Assembly: GCF_016862215.1 (NCBI RefSeq)
Contig: NZ_BOMN01000080.1
Span: 1-64,000 of the forward strand
Direction: 5' to 3'
Length of the DNA stretch: 64,000 nucleotides
From: Winogradskya humida
Lineage (GTDB): Bacteria; Actinomycetota; Actinomycetes; Mycobacteriales; Micromonosporaceae
Part shown: in pieces, positions 18,841 through 27,691 of the stretch
How positions within the stretch are numbered: the first letter of the stretch is position 1
Layout: every line of letters begins with the position of its first letter
Program-made: the position numbers and the translations under genes
Notes under the pieces: model-generated
The model's database searches: none
Told to the model about the DNA's origin: nothing
The model's input: only the letters and a program-made list of their open reading frames with translations

Positions 18841-19869
18841 TCACGGACACGGCGGGCTGGGCCGATCCAGGTCCAGCACGGTGACCGTGCCGGCGAAACG
18901 TTCGGTCCGGTACCGCGCGCAGGCGCTGCGCACGTCCGCGGCCCGGGTCGCGTAGTCGACGCTGAGCACGAACTTGCCGGCGTCCCGCAACGCCCGCGTC
19001 TCGCTCAGGTTCTCCGCGCAGTAGTCCTCGGTGCACCGTTCGTCGGTCGCCTGGTAGAACAGCTCCTCCATGGCGATGCCGTCGACGGCCGCGGTGTATC
19101 CGGGCTGGTGCCGCAGTTCCGGCGAGTTCTGCGGGACGATCAGAAAATCCTTACTGCGGCCCTTGGCGTACGCGGAGATGCGCGCGATCAGCCCCGCCAT
19201 GTCCCGGGCCAGCCGCTGCCGGTCCCTGCCCTGCACCGAGCCGAGATCGATCTCCTCGTACGCCAGGGGCGTGTCCAGGTAGACGCCGTCGAACCCGGCC
19301 CGCAGAGCCTGGTCGACCCGGGGCCGCACGACCCGCTGCCACCACCGTTCGTCGTAGTAGCGCACGAAGTACTCGCCGGGCCAGTCCCCCCACTCGTTGG
19401 CGATCAGCTCGGGCGCGTCGCGTCGCAGCCCCGGATACTCCGGCCGGAAGTCCTCGATGCTGCCGATCTCGAAGTACGCCAGCACGCGCTTACCGGTCGA
19501 CCGCACCTTCGCGATCTCGGCGGCGGTGAAGTAGTCCTCGTGCGCGTCCCGCGCGAGATCCACCACGACCACCTGCCACGGCCCGGCCGCCAGCTGATCA
19601 AGCTTCCCGCCGTCGTAGTCCTGCAACTGGTACGCCCACGAGCGGAACTCCACCGGCGTGGTCGACCCGGGCGTGGCCGGCACCGGCGCGGTCGATCCCG
19701 GCGCGGAAGCCGGTCCCGGCGCGGAAGTCGGTCCCGGCGCGACGGTAGGCGCCGGGGACAAACCGGACGTCGAAGGAGCGGGCGGCTGCGGAGAGGAGTC
19801 CTCCGAGCAGGCCGCCATGAGGAAGAGCACGGCGGCCACGCAGAGGATGCGGTGGCCGTGGAGTCTCAC
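18841..19869 (-). CDS. Lipoprotein endo-alpha-1,4-polygalactosaminidase (GH114)
   Basis: Signal peptide with lipobox LMAAC (Cys21), then a Pro/Ala/Ser/Thr linker with repeated GPxSAPG units (about 22-70), then a TIM barrel (about 72-342). The barrel has WAYQLQDYDGG, RVLAYFEIGSIEDFRPEY, GFDGVYLDTPLAYEE, FLIVPQNSP and GIAMEELFYQ, all typical of GH114 (TM1410), with Asp and Glu at the strand ends. GH114 enzymes cleave galactosamine-containing polymers. Fungal Ega3 is one and belongs to the galactosaminogalactan pathway. The extracytoplasmic anchoring fits trimming of the exported polymer. The ATG overlaps the SDR stop by 4 bp. Confidence 0.82.
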   Translation of the reverse strand: MRLHGHRILCVAAVLFLMAACSEDSSPQPPAPSTSGLSPAPTVAPGPTSAPGPASAPGSTAPVPATPGSTTPVEFRSWAYQLQDYDGGKLDQLAAGPWQVVVVDLARDAHEDYFTAAEIAKVRSTGKRVLAYFEIGSIEDFRPEYPGLRRDAPELIANEWGDWPGEYFVRYYDERWWQRVVRPRVDQALRAGFDGVYLDTPLAYEEIDLGSVQGRDRQRLARDMAGLIARISAYAKGRSKDFLIVPQNSPELRHQPGYTAAVDGIAMEELFYQATDERCTEDYCAENLSETRALRDAGKFVLSVDYATRAADVRSACARYRTERFAGTVTVLDLDRPSPPCP

Positions 19870-20744
19870 CCGGGCGCCCCCGCCCAGATGTTCGCGATGG
19901 ACGTCTCCAGGTCGTGCTGCGGTTTCCAGCCGAGCTCGTCGCGGGCCCGGCTGATGTCGGCCTGGATCCAGTCGACCGCGGCGGAGCGCTGCGGCCCGGT
20001 CCCGGCCTCCCGGACGGCCCCCTTCCAGCCGGCCCGCTCGGCGAGCAGGCCGACCGCGGCGCGTACGGTGACCGCCCGCCCGCTGCCCGCGTTGTAGACC
20101 CGGCTGCGCAGCCGTGGCTCGGTGACGACCGCCCGCAGCAGCGACGCGATGTCCTGGACGTCGACGAAGTCCCGGTAGGCGCCCAGCGGCCCCAGCGTGA
20201 TCTCCGTCGAGCCGTCCGCGAGCGCTTCCCTGATCCGCTGCGCGGCCCGGCCCAGGACGTTCTCCGCCGGTTGCCCCGCGCCGATCGGGTTGAACACGCG
20301 TACGGACACGGCATCCAGCCCGGACAGCGTGAACAATCGCGTGCCGGCGACGTGGCTGACACCGTACGCGCCGACCGGTTCTGTCCTCGCGTCCTCACCC
20401 ACGGCCTGGCCGTGCGGCACGACCCCGTATTCCCCGGCCGAGCCGAGCCGGACCAGCCGCGCGAACGGCACCGCCTCGGCCGCCGCCTCGAGCAGTTTCG
20501 CCGCGACGAGGGTGTTGGCCCGCACGAGGTCCTCGCCGGAGCCGCCGAGCGCCCCGACGCAGCTCACCACCGTGTCCGGGCGTTCGGCGCGCAGCAGTTC
20601 CGCGAGCTCGGTCACGTCCCCGGCGATCAGGTCGTGGCGGTCCCGCCCGGGACAGATCAGGTCCCCGACCCGGTCGTCGGCGGTCAGCGCCGCCCGGACA
20701 TGTCCTCCGATGAACCCGGACGACCCGAAGAGCAGCACCCTCAT
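19866..20744 (-). CDS. SDR-family sugar epimerase/reductase with altered active site (YxxxH)
   Basis: A 292-aa extended SDR with [11 protein letters not shown] at the N-terminus, [19 protein letters not shown] and [11 protein letters not shown]. The position of the catalytic YxxxK reads AYGVSHVAG: Tyr127 is kept, but the Lys is His131. [12 protein letters not shown] and [11 protein letters not shown] are normal substrate-loop patterns. The substitution suggests a changed or weakened catalytic mechanism, or a structural role. It is coupled by ATGA overlaps to the nucleotidyltransferase upstream and the GH114 lipoprotein downstream. Confidence 0.82.
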   Translation of the reverse strand: MRVLLFGSSGFIGGHVRAALTADDRVGDLICPGRDRHDLIAGDVTELAELLRAERPDTVVSCVGALGGSGEDLVRANTLVAAKLLEAAAEAVPFARLVRLGSAGEYGVVPHGQAVGEDARTEPVGAYGVSHVAGTRLFTLSGLDAVSVRVFNPIGAGQPAENVLGRAAQRIREALADGSTEITLGPLGAYRDFVDVQDIASLLRAVVTEPRLRSRVYNAGSGRAVTVRAAVGLLAERAGWKGAVREAGTGPQRSAAVDWIQADISRARDELGWKPQHDLETSIANIWAGAPG

Positions 20745-21469
20745 ACCGGCTCACCCAGCCGTTCGCGCAGGATCAGCGGCCGGATCCGCTCGAAGCTGCG
20801 GTTGGCCTCGTCGTAGTCCTCGGGCCGCCCGATGTCCAGCCAGAACCCCTTGAACGGGTACGTCGCCGGGTTGTCGCCGCGGGCCAGCAGGTCGAGCACC
20901 AGCTGGTCGAACCCGAAGGACAGACCCGCCGGGTACGGCGCCAGCGTGTGCCGCGACATGCCGTACACGCCCATGCTGACCTGGTAGTGCAGCTCGGGCT
21001 TCTCGCGGAACCCGACGATCCGCGAGGCCTCGACGTCGAGCACGCCGAACTCCACCTTGTGGGTGCGCTCGGCGATCGCGACGGTCAGCCCCCCGGCCGA
21101 CAACGCGTGCTGGTGCAGCAGGTCGGCGTAGTCGAGGTCGGTCAGGATGTCGCCGTTCATCACCAGGAAGTGCTCCGGCAGCGACTCCTTCAGGCCGAAC
21201 AGCGGCCCGACCGTCGACAGTGGCCGGTCCTCCTCGATGTAGTCGACGCGCAGCCCCCAGCGGTCCCCGTCGCCGACGAACGCCCGGATCAGCGGGCCGA
21301 GATGGTTGATCGCGAGGGTGACCGACGTGAAGCCGCACCCCGCGAGCTGCTCGAGGACGATCTCCAGGATCGCGTGCTTGTCACCGATGGGCATCAGCGG
21401 CTTGGGCAAGGTCGTGGTGTACGGCCGCAGCCGCACGCCCTTGCCGCCGGCAAGAATCACCGCATGCAT
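20741..21469 (-). CDS. Sugar-phosphate nucleotidyltransferase
   Basis: A 242-aa NTP_transferase protein that would form an NDP-sugar from a sugar 1-phosphate. [16 protein letters not shown] is the nucleotide-binding signature with the catalytic Arg, [10 protein letters not shown] follows, [13 protein letters not shown] holds the metal-binding Asp, and [19 protein letters not shown] and [12 protein letters not shown] are typical of GMP/dTMP/UMP transferases. The length is that of a lone catalytic domain without a left-handed beta-helix. The base and sugar specificity cannot be read. Its stop overlaps the SDR start by 4 bp. Confidence 0.88.
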   Translation of the reverse strand: MHAVILAGGKGVRLRPYTTTLPKPLMPIGDKHAILEIVLEQLAGCGFTSVTLAINHLGPLIRAFVGDGDRWGLRVDYIEEDRPLSTVGPLFGLKESLPEHFLVMNGDILTDLDYADLLHQHALSAGGLTVAIAERTHKVEFGVLDVEASRIVGFREKPELHYQVSMGVYGMSRHTLAPYPAGLSFGFDQLVLDLLARGDNPATYPFKGFWLDIGRPEDYDEANRSFERIRPLILRERLGEPV

Positions 21470-21497
21470 AGCAGTTCTGCCTCCCCATGGTCGTGAT

Positions 21498-23258
21498 CTA
21501 CCGGAAGTGGCGGACCTGGCCCGCGAACGGGGACAGGCCGTACAGGAACAGGCCCTGCAGCGCGACGACGCTGCCGAGATAGAGCAGGGTGTCGGTCAGC
21601 GGATGCGCCGTCCGACCCAGCAGGGGCGCGGCGCCGAGGGCGGCACCGATCCCGATGTGCACCGCGAGCGCGGCCAGCATCGACCAGCAGAGCCAGCCGA
21701 AACGTTCGAAGCCGGCCAGCAGGAACGCGGAGTAGTAGGCGCCGCCCAGCACGACGTGCGCGGCGATCATCACCACGCCGGGTGCCGAGAGCCACCCGGT
21801 CAGGGCCAGCCCGGCCACCAGCACCAGGCCCAGACCCGCCGGGACGGCCAGGCAGAGCAAGGTCTCCCGGGCGATGAGTACGCGCATCGCGCGCTGGAAG
21901 TCCTCGGGCCGGTGACTGAGCCGGGTGATCCGGACCGCGGCGGCCCGGAATCCCTCGGCGCGCCACTCGACGAACCCCATGGCAAGGATCAGCGGGGCCA
22001 CCGCGGCCGCGATGTCGAGCCTGTTCAGCAGGTACGGCGCCTCGGCGTGCAGGAGCAGGGCGGCCGAGCACAGGCCGTACCACGTGACCCCGGCCAGACC
22101 GGGCAGCTGCAGGCGCAGCAACGGCAACCCGGACGCCTCCGCCACGTCGCCCCGGTTCCGGGTGAGCAGCAGCGCGGCGACGTAGGCGGCGGTCACCCCG
22201 GCAGCCGCGGTGACGAGCGCCGGGGTCCGCAGGGCCGGGCCGGCCAGGAGGTACGCGCAGCCGAAGACGACCGCCGGCACCATGGTCAGCGCCTGGACGC
22301 CCTCGCGGCGGTAGAACACCAGCACCGTGCCGGCCAGCTGATAGCCGAGCTGGCACATGGCGAGCACGACCAGCCCCCAGCCACCGCCGGTGACCGCCAC
22401 CACGAGGAACCCGCACGCCGCACCTGCGAACGGCGCACCCACGGTCGCGAAGCGCAGGAGCCGGGCGGCGGCCCGCGGGCGGTTGCCTCCGAGCAGCTTG
22501 TACGCGGCGAACGCGGCCGTCCCGGCGTACAGCCAGCCGAGCGCGCTGGCCAGGGTCAGCGCGAGCACCACCGACCGCTGCCCGAGCACGCCGAGCACCG
22601 CGGGGAACACCGCGCTGGGCAGGGCGTACAGCGGGCCGTGTGCGAGGACCCGGAGCCCGGCCCGCCACGTCCGCGGGGTGTCCGCCGCCGCCGGTTGTTC
22701 GAGGGGCGGGCCGAGCCGGCGGTAGACCTCGACGGCGAGGGCGAACACGTCGGCGAAGCCGTACTCGACCTTGGCGCCGCGGTCGGTGAAGCCGTCCGAT
22801 TCGAGGGCGGCGGCGACCTGCAGGGCGTCGACGGCGCGGGCCAGCTTGGGCCGCATCCGGTCGACGAGCTCCTCCAGGGGATCGTCGGAGATCCGGGGAA
22901 GAACGACGGTGTGGATCGGCGGGCCGCCCGCTGCCTTGTCCGCGCCGGCGGAGGTGCCGTCCGGCCGTGCGGGGCCCGCGGGGGCGCGGCGGGTCCGGCG
23001 TGACTGCGGCGGGATCGGGGGCCGGATCACCTGGGTGTCGGAGTTGTCGGTCCGGTGCGCCCCGGCGGTGTTCGGCGCGGGCATGCGTACGGTCCGGTCG
23101 CCGACGTCCATGCGGACGGTCTCGTCCGGGAGCACGATGCGGGGGGTCTCGTCCGGAAGCTCGATGCGGGTGGTCTCGTCCGGAAGCTCGATGCGGACGG
23201 TCTTGTCGCCGATGTCGATCCGCACGGTCTCGGTGCCGGCCTCGTCGTTCACTGTCAC
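21498..23258 (-). CDS. PelG-like polysaccharide flippase/synthase subunit with N-terminal repeats
   Basis: A 586-aa membrane protein. Residues about 11-59 are five to six copies of a 9-10 aa unit (VRIELPDET), followed by a Pro-rich linker and a soluble helical stretch ([21 protein letters not shown]). From about residue 150 there are about 12 membrane helices, in the MATE/oligosaccharide-flippase style of PelG ([55 protein letters not shown]). PelG pairs with the glycosyltransferase PelF. Here the PelF-like gene is directly upstream with a GTGA overlap (23255-23258). The GTG at 23258 was chosen because the frame upstream lies inside the pelF-like gene. Confidence 0.75.
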   Translation of the reverse strand: MTVNDEAGTETVRIDIGDKTVRIELPDETTRIELPDETPRIVLPDETVRMDVGDRTVRMPAPNTAGAHRTDNSDTQVIRPPIPPQSRRTRRAPAGPARPDGTSAGADKAAGGPPIHTVVLPRISDDPLEELVDRMRPKLARAVDALQVAAALESDGFTDRGAKVEYGFADVFALAVEVYRRLGPPLEQPAAADTPRTWRAGLRVLAHGPLYALPSAVFPAVLGVLGQRSVVLALTLASALGWLYAGTAAFAAYKLLGGNRPRAAARLLRFATVGAPFAGAACGFLVVAVTGGGWGLVVLAMCQLGYQLAGTVLVFYRREGVQALTMVPAVVFGCAYLLAGPALRTPALVTAAAGVTAAYVAALLLTRNRGDVAEASGLPLLRLQLPGLAGVTWYGLCSAALLLHAEAPYLLNRLDIAAAVAPLILAMGFVEWRAEGFRAAAVRITRLSHRPEDFQRAMRVLIARETLLCLAVPAGLGLVLVAGLALTGWLSAPGVVMIAAHVVLGGAYYSAFLLAGFERFGWLCWSMLAALAVHIGIGAALGAAPLLGRTAHPLTDTLLYLGSVVALQGLFLYGLSPFAGQVRHFR

Positions 23259-24808
23259 AGCTGCCCACCCGTGTAGAGACCCGAGGTGGCGGCGGAACGC
23301 TGCCGCGGCGGCCTGGCCCGGCCCTGCGCCGTGCCGCGCAGGTGCTCCGGCTGCTCGGCGGCACCGATCGGCGTCGCGAGTCCTTCGTAGACGTTGCGGT
23401 ACATCTGCAGCGACTGGCTGAGGGTGAAGTGCTCGAGGACCCGGGCGCGTGCGGCGACGCCGAGCCGGAACCTCAGCTCGTCGTCGCGCAGCAGCTTGAC
23501 GCAGGCCTCGGCGACGGCGGCGTGGTCGCGCGGGGCCACCACGATGCCGGTCTCCCCCACCGCCTCGGACACCCCGCCGACGTTCGTGCAGACCGTGGGC
23601 CGCCCGCAGGCCATGGCTTCGACCACGGTGTACGGGAAGCCCTCGGAGATGCTGGTCAGCGCGACGATGCTGCCCGCGTGGTACGCGTCGACGGCGTTCC
23701 CGATGCGCCCCTCCAGCACCGCCGAGCCGGTGAGCCCGAGCTCCTCGATGAGCAGCTCGCAGGACTCGTGGTAGATCCGGTTCACGGCGGGCGTACCCCC
23801 GAAGATGCGCAACCGGGCCGCCGGGATCTCCTTCTTCACCAGAGCGAATGCCCTGATCAGCGTGTGCAGGTCCTTGAGCGGGTCGATCCGGCCCATGAAC
23901 GAGATCGTCGGCACCCCGGGCTCGCTGGTCGCCGCGGGGAACTCGGCCGGCTCGACGCCGTTGTACATGGTCCACATCCGGTCCGGGTCCGCGCCGTTGT
24001 GCAGCTGCCAGCGGCGGTTGTACGCCGAGTGCGGCGCGAGCACGTCGGTGATGAGGTACGCCGCCCCCGCGAGGGACCGGAAAAAGCTCAGCGCCAGCAC
24101 GCGCACCGCGTGCGAGGCGTCGTCGTCCAGGTACGAGATGTAACGCTCCCGCAGGTAGATGCCGTGTTCGCTCATGACGATCGGGGTGCCGTAGCGCCAC
24201 TTGGCCGCCATGGCCACGAGCGTGGACAACCCGTTCATCGAGCAGTGGATGATGTCGGCCTGGACGACCGGGGCGCTCAGCGGCCGCAGCATGTGCTCGA
24301 TCAGCCAGGCGGCCTGGATCGCGTCCGCCACGGTCGGCGCCGGGGACGTCTGCTCGACGCGCAGCTCACGCCACGCGTCGAGCATCATGCCCAGGGCCTC
24401 GTTCGACACGAGCGCGGCGCTGAGGTCCCCGCCGTCCGCGGCGTACTCGTAGAGCCCGCGCAGGGCGAGCAGGAACATGCTGCGGCTGACCGCGCCCTGC
24501 TCGGACAGCGTCGTCTCCAGCGGGGTGACCAGGGCGCGCAGGAACACCGCGTACGACTCGGTGAAAGCGGCCCCGGGTTGCTGGTTGTTGCGCCTGGGGT
24601 TGTCCGGCCCGCTCCCCCAGAGGGGGATCGAGTGGACGTTGTCCAGGTTCACGGGCGGGGCGAAGACGGATTCCTCGCTGCCGTCCACGGTGAGCGCGAC
24701 GACCTCCCAGCGGTAGTCCGGGATGCCTCGGATGAGCTGCTCACACCAGATGCTCACCCCGCCCATCGCGTAGGGGTACGTCCCCTCCGACACGAGTGCG
24801 ACACGCAC
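23255..24808 (-). CDS. PelF-like GT4 glycosyltransferase
   Basis: A 517-aa GT-B glycosyltransferase with the characteristic PelF start VALVSEGTYPYAMGGVSIWCEQLIRG and the PelF-type middle region (HCSMNGLSTLVAMAAKWRYGTPIVMSEHG, then ERYISYL). The C-terminal GT4 domain has ISFMGRIDPLKDLHTLIRAF and the EX7E motif in SEGFPYTVVEAMACGRPTV. PelF is the cytosolic polymerase of Pel, using UDP-sugars such as UDP-GalNAc/GlcNAc. It is coupled to the PelG-like gene. The ATG start matches the family N-terminus exactly. Confidence 0.87.
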   Translation of the reverse strand: MRVALVSEGTYPYAMGGVSIWCEQLIRGIPDYRWEVVALTVDGSEESVFAPPVNLDNVHSIPLWGSGPDNPRRNNQQPGAAFTESYAVFLRALVTPLETTLSEQGAVSRSMFLLALRGLYEYAADGGDLSAALVSNEALGMMLDAWRELRVEQTSPAPTVADAIQAAWLIEHMLRPLSAPVVQADIIHCSMNGLSTLVAMAAKWRYGTPIVMSEHGIYLRERYISYLDDDASHAVRVLALSFFRSLAGAAYLITDVLAPHSAYNRRWQLHNGADPDRMWTMYNGVEPAEFPAATSEPGVPTISFMGRIDPLKDLHTLIRAFALVKKEIPAARLRIFGGTPAVNRIYHESCELLIEELGLTGSAVLEGRIGNAVDAYHAGSIVALTSISEGFPYTVVEAMACGRPTVCTNVGGVSEAVGETGIVVAPRDHAAVAEACVKLLRDDELRFRLGVAARARVLEHFTLSQSLQMYRNVYEGLATPIGAAEQPEHLRGTAQGRARPPRQRSAATSGLYTGGQL

Positions 24809-24839
24809 TGGATTTCCGCCTTCCCCCCGTCCGCCGCGA

Positions 24840-27065
24840 TCAGGCCCGCGGAGCCGCGGTCACCGTCACGGCCGTGTTCGCCACGAGGGCGATCGGCGCC
24901 GAGACATCGCTGCCGTACGTGCTCGACGTCGCCGCCGTCACGCCGCTGAGCTGCACCGTGCCGGTCAGCGGCGAGGTCACCGTGACCGTGCCGGTGGACC
25001 GGTCGTAGACCGGGTCGGCCCCGGCGGCCCGCTGCGCGAAGTGCGCGTTACGAACCGTCGTGTACGCGCCGAGCGAGGACCAGTCGAGGTTGATCAGCGG
25101 CGTCGCGTAGAGCGAGTCGTACTTGCCGACAACGCTCTCGGTCCAGTCCGTGAGCAGCGACTTACCGGCGTTGTAGTCCTTCACGTTCGCGATGTGGAAG
25201 GTGTGCGTGTTGATGCCACCCGACGCCACGTGCTGCAGCGCCACGCCGGCCTCGTAATCCACGATCTGCGCGTACGTGCGGTCGGTCGGCCAGTACGGGA
25301 AGCGGCCGTTCGGGCCGTAGAAGGAGTTGTAGAACGCGGTCTCCTCCTCCGGCGTGGTGACGTGGTACGCGATGTTGGTCGGCCAGTCCGGCACCACCGA
25401 CAGGCTCGTCTCCAGGGGGTGCACGATGCTGGTGTTGAAGTTCGCCGGCACGTGGCTCGCGAACGAGAAGTTGCCGTGCAGGTACTTCACCCCGAGGTCC
25501 TTGGCCGCCTGCAGCAGGTTCGGGTTCGAGCCTGCCAGGCCGTGATCGACGGGTACGCCGGTGTCGTCGTCGGGGTCGGTCGTGTAGACGCCGAGCCCGG
25601 AGTACTCCGGGGTCTTCAGCACGTCGTTCGGCGTCGAGATGCCCGCGGCGGTGGCAGCCGTACGGTTATCGTTGATCTCGCCGTAGGTCGTGGCGTAGTT
25701 GGTGGTGTTCAGCTCGTAGTGGTTGAGCGTGTGGTTCAGCCACCGGAAGTCGTTCTTGAGGCACTTGCTGGTCGCCGTCAGCTCGGTCGCCCCGCCGTTC
25801 GGGCTGCACGTGCTGCCCGCGAACGGGTCGATGTCCGCGCCGTTGAGGGCCAGGTTGTAGGTGAACCCGGACGCCTGCGGGTGCGCGGTGCGCAGCGCGG
25901 CCTGCTTGTCCTTGAGGTTGACCATGTCGTGCGCGGAGACCTGGTAGCCCGGCGTGTACTCGACGTGACCGTCCGGGTAGTAGTGGTCCGAGGTGTTGAA
26001 CCAGTCGTCGACGTCGACGTTGAGGTAGTGCCGCTGCTCGCCGAGGAACATGCCCTTGGTCGCCCACCGCACCACGCCGTAGACCAGCAGGTCCGACTGC
26101 AGCAGGTACTGGTTCAGCGTGAACGTCAGCGCGAGCCGCTCCCGGCCGTCGGTCGACGTCGTCCGCACCCCGAGCACGTTCGTGCCGTCGGTCAGCGTGG
26201 AGTCGGCGCTGCAACCCGCGGCGATCGAGGTCTTGTAGACGTACGACTGCACCACCGGGATCGTGGCGCTCGCCTTCAGGTAGTCGAACACCCCGGCACC
26301 CGCCGCGGTGAAGTTCACGTTCAGCGGGGTGTCACCGACCGAGGTCTCCCCGGCGGAGCGCAGGCAGTAGTCCTCGGGCCAGGTGCCGTAGCTGGTGTAG
26401 AGCGCGGCCTGGCGGACACCGAAGTTCCGCTCGTACGCCCAGAGGATGTTCCACTCGCCGCTCTCGAGGCCGTTGAGGTAGGCACCCCCGGACGAGTAGA
26501 CCAGCATGCTGTTGGTCAGCAGGACCGCGTTGTACTTGCCGACGCCGTCCGCGCGCACCAGCGTGCCGGTGGTCAGCGTCGTGTCGGCCGAGTAGAGCAC
26601 GTCGTAGGCCGCACCGAGTCGGTCCAATGTGGCCTTGTAGGTGGCGACACCGAAGTCGTTGGTGTCGGTGGCGATGATCAGCGAGCGCAGGGCGACCTGG
26701 TCGTTGACGCCTGCCACCGCGGCAGCCTTCGCCGGGGCCTTGCCGGGCGTGGTCACGGCGACCTTGCCGGTGCGCTTCGGCAGCGGCGCGGGCGGGGTGA
26801 CCCGCGGCTGGGCGACCTGGCCGTAACCCGGGACGCTGGGCGCGGTTCCGGCGGGAGCGCGCAACTCGGCCTGGGTTTGAGCGCGCAGTGCGGCCTGGGT
26901 TTGAGCGCGCAGTGCGGCCTGGGTTTGAGTGTGCTGGGCCGGCTGGGCGCCGGCCGGTGTCGGCGCGGCGGCCACGAGGGCACCGGCGCACAGCACGGCG
27001 AAGAGGGAGCGGATCCCCCGTCGTTGGACGATCACTCGTCGTTGGACGAGACGAGCAGGAGCCAT
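24840..27065 (-). CDS. Secreted Agd3/CE18-like polysaccharide deacetylase
   Basis: A 741-aa secreted protein. An N-terminal signal sequence (IRSLFAVLCAGALVAAAPTPAGA) is followed by three copies of an 8-aa unit (QTQAALRA) and a Pro/Lys linker. The middle part (SLIIATDTNDFGVATYKATLDRLG, WNILWAYERNFGVRQAALYTSYG) matches my memory of Agd3, the fungal galactosaminogalactan deacetylase that founded CE18. NodB-like metal motifs are visible: NVDVDDWF at about residues 348-355 and NHTLNH at about 444-449. A C-terminal beta domain (TVTSPLTGTVQLSGV) follows. The frame upstream of the ATG at 27065 is not family-like. It would deacetylate hexosamines to make the polymer cationic. Confidence 0.72.
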   Translation of the reverse strand: MAPARLVQRRVIVQRRGIRSLFAVLCAGALVAAAPTPAGAQPAQHTQTQAALRAQTQAALRAQTQAELRAPAGTAPSVPGYGQVAQPRVTPPAPLPKRTGKVAVTTPGKAPAKAAAVAGVNDQVALRSLIIATDTNDFGVATYKATLDRLGAAYDVLYSADTTLTTGTLVRADGVGKYNAVLLTNSMLVYSSGGAYLNGLESGEWNILWAYERNFGVRQAALYTSYGTWPEDYCLRSAGETSVGDTPLNVNFTAAGAGVFDYLKASATIPVVQSYVYKTSIAAGCSADSTLTDGTNVLGVRTTSTDGRERLALTFTLNQYLLQSDLLVYGVVRWATKGMFLGEQRHYLNVDVDDWFNTSDHYYPDGHVEYTPGYQVSAHDMVNLKDKQAALRTAHPQASGFTYNLALNGADIDPFAGSTCSPNGGATELTATSKCLKNDFRWLNHTLNHYELNTTNYATTYGEINDNRTAATAAGISTPNDVLKTPEYSGLGVYTTDPDDDTGVPVDHGLAGSNPNLLQAAKDLGVKYLHGNFSFASHVPANFNTSIVHPLETSLSVVPDWPTNIAYHVTTPEEETAFYNSFYGPNGRFPYWPTDRTYAQIVDYEAGVALQHVASGGINTHTFHIANVKDYNAGKSLLTDWTESVVGKYDSLYATPLINLDWSSLGAYTTVRNAHFAQRAAGADPVYDRSTGTVTVTSPLTGTVQLSGVTAATSSTYGSDVSAPIALVANTAVTVTAAPRA

Positions 27066-27691
27066 CGAGCGTCCTCCACAGCAGAGACGACAGAAACGTA
27101 AGAACGGTGCGGTGCATGCTCGCGAGGCCGGCGAGGATGGCGGGCCGACGGCGAGTCTAAGCAAGATTTAAGGATCACCGAGGCCGCATTCGGGTGTCCC
27201 CAGATTGACTATTGGTGCGGTTGACTCTGGATCGTCCCTGGTGATAGCACCCGAAACCCCGGAGCGCCGTAACACCGTCCGCAAAGTCGTCCCCATGGAC
27301 CTGACTTGCGAATCTCCTATGCCTTTCGTAATGCGCCATTAACATTCGGCCGGGCCGCCGGTACGACATCGGAGATCATCACTGTGTGTGATCCGCTGCC
27401 CTAATGTCCACATAGGGCACGGTTCACACGAAGCGACGGATCTGCGAGGTTACCTCCGGGCAGCACAAACAGTCCGAAGTGGATTGCGGGCGCAACACGA
27501 CCGTAAATCGCGGGTTCAGCCCGGGAACGGGAACCATTTCCCCAAGGTTCTCCGGACCACCCCGAATGGATCATCGCGTTACCCGCAAGAAATCTCCACC
27601 GAACGGCCACAATTATCGGCCACACGGCGGTTTACCGCCACTCGTGACGCATTCGCAGGACAGTTATCAGTCAACGTTGTTCGATGAGACC
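27066..27691. promoter_or_regulatory. 626-bp divergent regulatory gap (deacetylase / nitronate monooxygenase)
   Basis: No credible gene is found here, and the small reading frames lack family similarity and RBS support. The stretch is less GC-rich than its surroundings. It should carry the promoter of the exopolysaccharide operon on the minus strand and that of the gene at 27692 on the plus strand. A small hairpin GGCGG-TTTA-CCGCC lies at 27626-27639. Most of the structure is in the 27181-27315 part, listed separately. Confidence 0.5.
27181..27315 (-). ncRNA. Possible structured 5' leader of the exopolysaccharide operon
   Basis: On the minus strand, 115-250 nt upstream of the deacetylase ATG, three foldable blocks follow each other. 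A compound hairpin has TTCGCAAGTC pairing imperfectly with GACTTTGCGGA around GTCC-ATGG-GGAC. A GGTG...CACC-closed hairpin contains GGCGCTCC/GGGTGCT, with wobble pairs. A CCAGA...TCTGG hairpin encloses two AGTCAA boxes. It matches no riboswitch class I know (checked by eye against c-di-GMP-I and c-di-AMP patterns). It may be a leader RNA or chance structure. Confidence 0.3.

Noticed and set aside
23259-24200. N-terminal extension of the PelG-like frame to 900 aa
   Set aside because: The extension lies inside the PelF-like gene in another frame and is Arg/Ala-rich. The GTG at 23258 with a GTGA overlap is the natural start.
27181-27315. c-di-GMP or c-di-AMP riboswitch
   Set aside because: The hallmark core sequences of these classes are absent, so only an unassigned structured leader is reported, at low confidence.
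27388-27687. A 99-aa plus-strand frame in the divergent gap
   Set aside because: No ribosome site, no similarity and mixed composition. It lies in the promoter region of two supported genes.
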